From the NCBI GenBank assembly GCA_002690755.1, contig NZFT01000018.1, positions 26,110 to 52,587 on the forward strand: a DNA stretch of 26,478 nt. Reading direction: 5' to 3'. A program made the position numbers and the translations under genes. This document shows positions 25,220 through 26,478 of this stretch, piece after piece; positions within the stretch are counted from its first letter, which is position 1; the number at the start of each line of letters is the position of its first letter. Below the pieces are notes generated by a model. The model worked only from the letters and a program-made list of their open reading frames with translations, was not told the origin of the DNA and searched no databases. The stretch comes from Phycisphaerae bacterium (lineage in GTDB: Bacteria > Planctomycetota > Phycisphaerae > Phycisphaerales > SM1A02).

Positions 25220-26059
25220 ATGAATCACGCCACCTTCATCTCGACCATCGTGCTGGCCGCCGGCAGTCAGGTTCTCGCCGACGAGACCGTCTGGATTCCG
25301 ATCGAAATCGAGGGACAAGCGACCACCAATGCCTACGCGGACAGTGTGGGCTGGAACGGCCAGGAGCCGGAATGGGAACAGGACTCGGAAAGCGTGGGAA
25401 TCCTTTCATTCGCCGAATTGCCGGCGGAAGCGGCGGCATTCGCGAGCACCGAGATGTCCTCGAGTTCGAGCGAGGCACGCCTGGATGGAATCCTCCGGGA
25501 GACGGGATTCTCGCTCTCCGTCGACGGCTCCACCTCGGCCCTCGGGTTTTCGGATGACGCGAGTGAATCGATCGGTTCCGGGCAGGAGGACGCGTGGGTG
25601 GAGATGACCGCCAAGCTCTACGGCGAGACGTTCGTGGACGTCCAGGGATGGCTCTCCGCGACCGGAATGAACGGCGTCGGCATCGCCGACATCTCGATCT
25701 TCGATGAGTTCGCCGAGTCGACGGTCGCCACCTGGTCGGCGGACGCCGCCGATCGCCAGATCGCCGACCGGATCCGACTGCAGTCCGGCTACTACACCTT
25801 CCGAGTCTCCATCTCGGCCGGATCAGATGCGGGATACGACCCGGGCTCGGTCGATGCGTGGACATCCGAACACGCCGCGCTGGAGGTGTCCTTCATTCCG
25901 AGGCGGCCTGGCGACATCAATGCCGACGGAGTTGTCGACGGGAACGACCTCGGCAAGCTCTTCGCGAACTGGGGGACCGACGACTCGGACGCCGACGTGA
26001 ACGGTGACGGCGTCGTCAACGGAAGCGACATCGGGCTGCTCTTCGCGAACTGGGGATGA
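25220..26059 (+). CDS. Secreted protein with C-terminal type I dockerin-like repeats
   Basis: This 279-residue exported protein has a short signal peptide (MNHATFISTIVLAAGSQVLA, cleavage near residue 20). The mature body (about 21-225) is acidic, serine-rich and probably beta-sandwich-like, with no catalytic motif recognised. The last 50 residues are two tandem dockerin/EF-hand-like units, each with D-x-N-x-D-G-V-V-x-G-x-D and ending LFANWG. They should bind two Ca2+. Such domains are widespread in planctomycete secreted proteins that have no known cellulosome, so cohesin docking should not be assumed. The ATG at 25220 follows a strong purine-rich ribosome site. The gene stands alone with its own leader and terminator. 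Confidence 0.82.
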   Translation: MNHATFISTIVLAAGSQVLADETVWIPIEIEGQATTNAYADSVGWNGQEPEWEQDSESVGILSFAELPAEAAAFASTEMSSSSSEARLDGILRETGFSLSVDGSTSALGFSDDASESIGSGQEDAWVEMTAKLYGETFVDVQGWLSATGMNGVGIADISIFDEFAESTVATWSADAADRQIADRIRLQSGYYTFRVSISAGSDAGYDPGSVDAWTSEHAALEVSFIPRRPGDINADGVVDGNDLGKLFANWGTDDSDADVNGDGVVNGSDIGLLFANWG

Positions 26060-26082
26060 GCTCCTATCGACGGGAAACGCAG

Positions 26083-26116
26083 CGAAGCGGTCGCCTCTCC
26101 GGAGGCGGCCGCTTCG
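26083..26116. terminator. Strong hairpin after the dockerin gene
   Basis: A 15-pair stem (26083-26097 with 26102-26116, one T/G wobble) closed by the stable loop TCCG begins 23 bases after the dockerin stop. There is no long T-run, but the stem is the strongest in the window. It also lies 75 bases beyond the stop of the minus-strand gene entering from the right, so it may serve both. Confidence 0.6.
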
Positions 26117-26190
26117 TCCTCGGCGCTCACGGCCCGCCTGAGAATGTGCGGCGGGGACTGGATTTTCCCGCAGCCAACGCAGGCGAAGTT

Positions 26191-26478
26191 TCAGCGAAAG
26201 CGCGGCTCGAGCGTGAGCACGAGCGGGTCGCGGCCGCGACCACGAAGCCGCTGGCCGACCACGTGCATCGCAATCGTCCACATCTGTGGAATCGGAACCG
26301 GCATGGGTCGAGCATCTCCCGCGGCCCTCGACCCCTGCTTCGGCATCCGGCTCGGTGCCCCGGGCGGGAACGGGCCGAAGGCGACGCCGGGGTCCGGGAC
26401 CGATGCGAGCAGCCGCGGCGTGACGACTCCGTTGCCGACCCCCTTTGCAAGGTCCGAAAAACCGGAAAACGATTCCGC
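26191..26478 (-). CDS. C-terminal end of an unrecognised minus-strand gene
   Basis: The frame is open from the right edge to a TGA at 26191-26193, giving 95 residues without a start in the window. Codons are mostly G/C-ending, unlike the other two minus frames, which supports coding. The visible protein is proline- and glycine-rich in its middle (DPGVAFGPFPPGAPSRMPKQ) and ends in a more ordered part with MWTIAMHVVGQRLRGRGRD and a final L-T-L-E-P-R-F-R. I do not recognise the family. It converges on the dockerin gene. Confidence 0.5.
   Translation of the reverse strand, partial: AESFSGFSDLAKGVGNGVVTPRLLASVPDPGVAFGPFPPGAPSRMPKQGSRAAGDARPMPVPIPQMWTIAMHVVGQRLRGRGRDPLVLTLEPRFR

Noticed and set aside
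23185..25557. A 790-codon plus-strand frame across trpF and the RdgC-like gene
   Set aside because: It mixes shadows of two genes on different strands and contains no domain.
26127..26450. A 107-codon minus-strand frame at the right end
   Set aside because: It is Arg/Ser-rich with poor codon bias. The overlapping frame ending at 26191 fits coding better.

Overview
The window comes from a GC-rich bacterium, most likely a planctomycete of the Phycisphaerae type. The evidence is a secreted protein ending in a type I dockerin with the two 'LFANWG' repeats common in that group, a long FG-GAP/VCBS protein, a short PheT, several secreted proteins of no recognised family, and often weak or absent Shine-Dalgarno sites. 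This placement is inference, because no rRNA or other lineage marker is present. I see no tRNA or rRNA genes, CRISPR array, insertion sequence, integrase or prophage. The window is a chromosomal stretch of housekeeping and envelope genes in many short, alternating operons.

Left part (1-9300): the start of a probable SAM-dependent methyltransferase runs off the left edge, followed on the same strand by agmatinase (speB). A ClC-type chloride transporter faces the other way and converges on arginine decarboxylase (speA). SpeA and SpeB together make putrescine from arginine. As written, speA is split by one missing base in a run of eight C's. Next, all on the minus strand, come an HscA-like Hsp70, an ECF-type sigma factor whose C-terminal reading frame looks shifted, and a coupled pair of small lipoproteins.

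Middle part (9300-16300): a plus-strand run starts with pheT, which lacks the usual N-terminal tRNA-binding (OB) domain. It continues through a cyclodeaminase/cyclohydrolase-family protein, a small zinc-ribbon protein and a membrane-anchored alpha/beta hydrolase. Opposing it are a large secreted protein of no recognised family and a trypsin-like (DegP-type) protease without a PDZ domain.

Right part (16300-26478): an FG-GAP repeat protein and a Tat-exported PhoX/DUF839 protein form a plus-strand secreted pair. Citrate synthase (gltA) and a tiny two-helix membrane protein lie on the minus strand. A rhomboid protease with a long cytosolic tail is translationally coupled to trpF. An RdgC-like protein is divergent from a dockerin-bearing secreted protein with a structured leader and a strong hairpin after its stop. 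The C-terminal end of an unrecognised minus-strand gene enters from the right edge.

The most useful points for follow-up are the two apparent frame changes (speA and the sigma factor), the reduced PheT, the palindromes in the long sigma-factor leader, and the FG-GAP/PhoX pair. I found no clear multi-gene novel defence or metabolic system.
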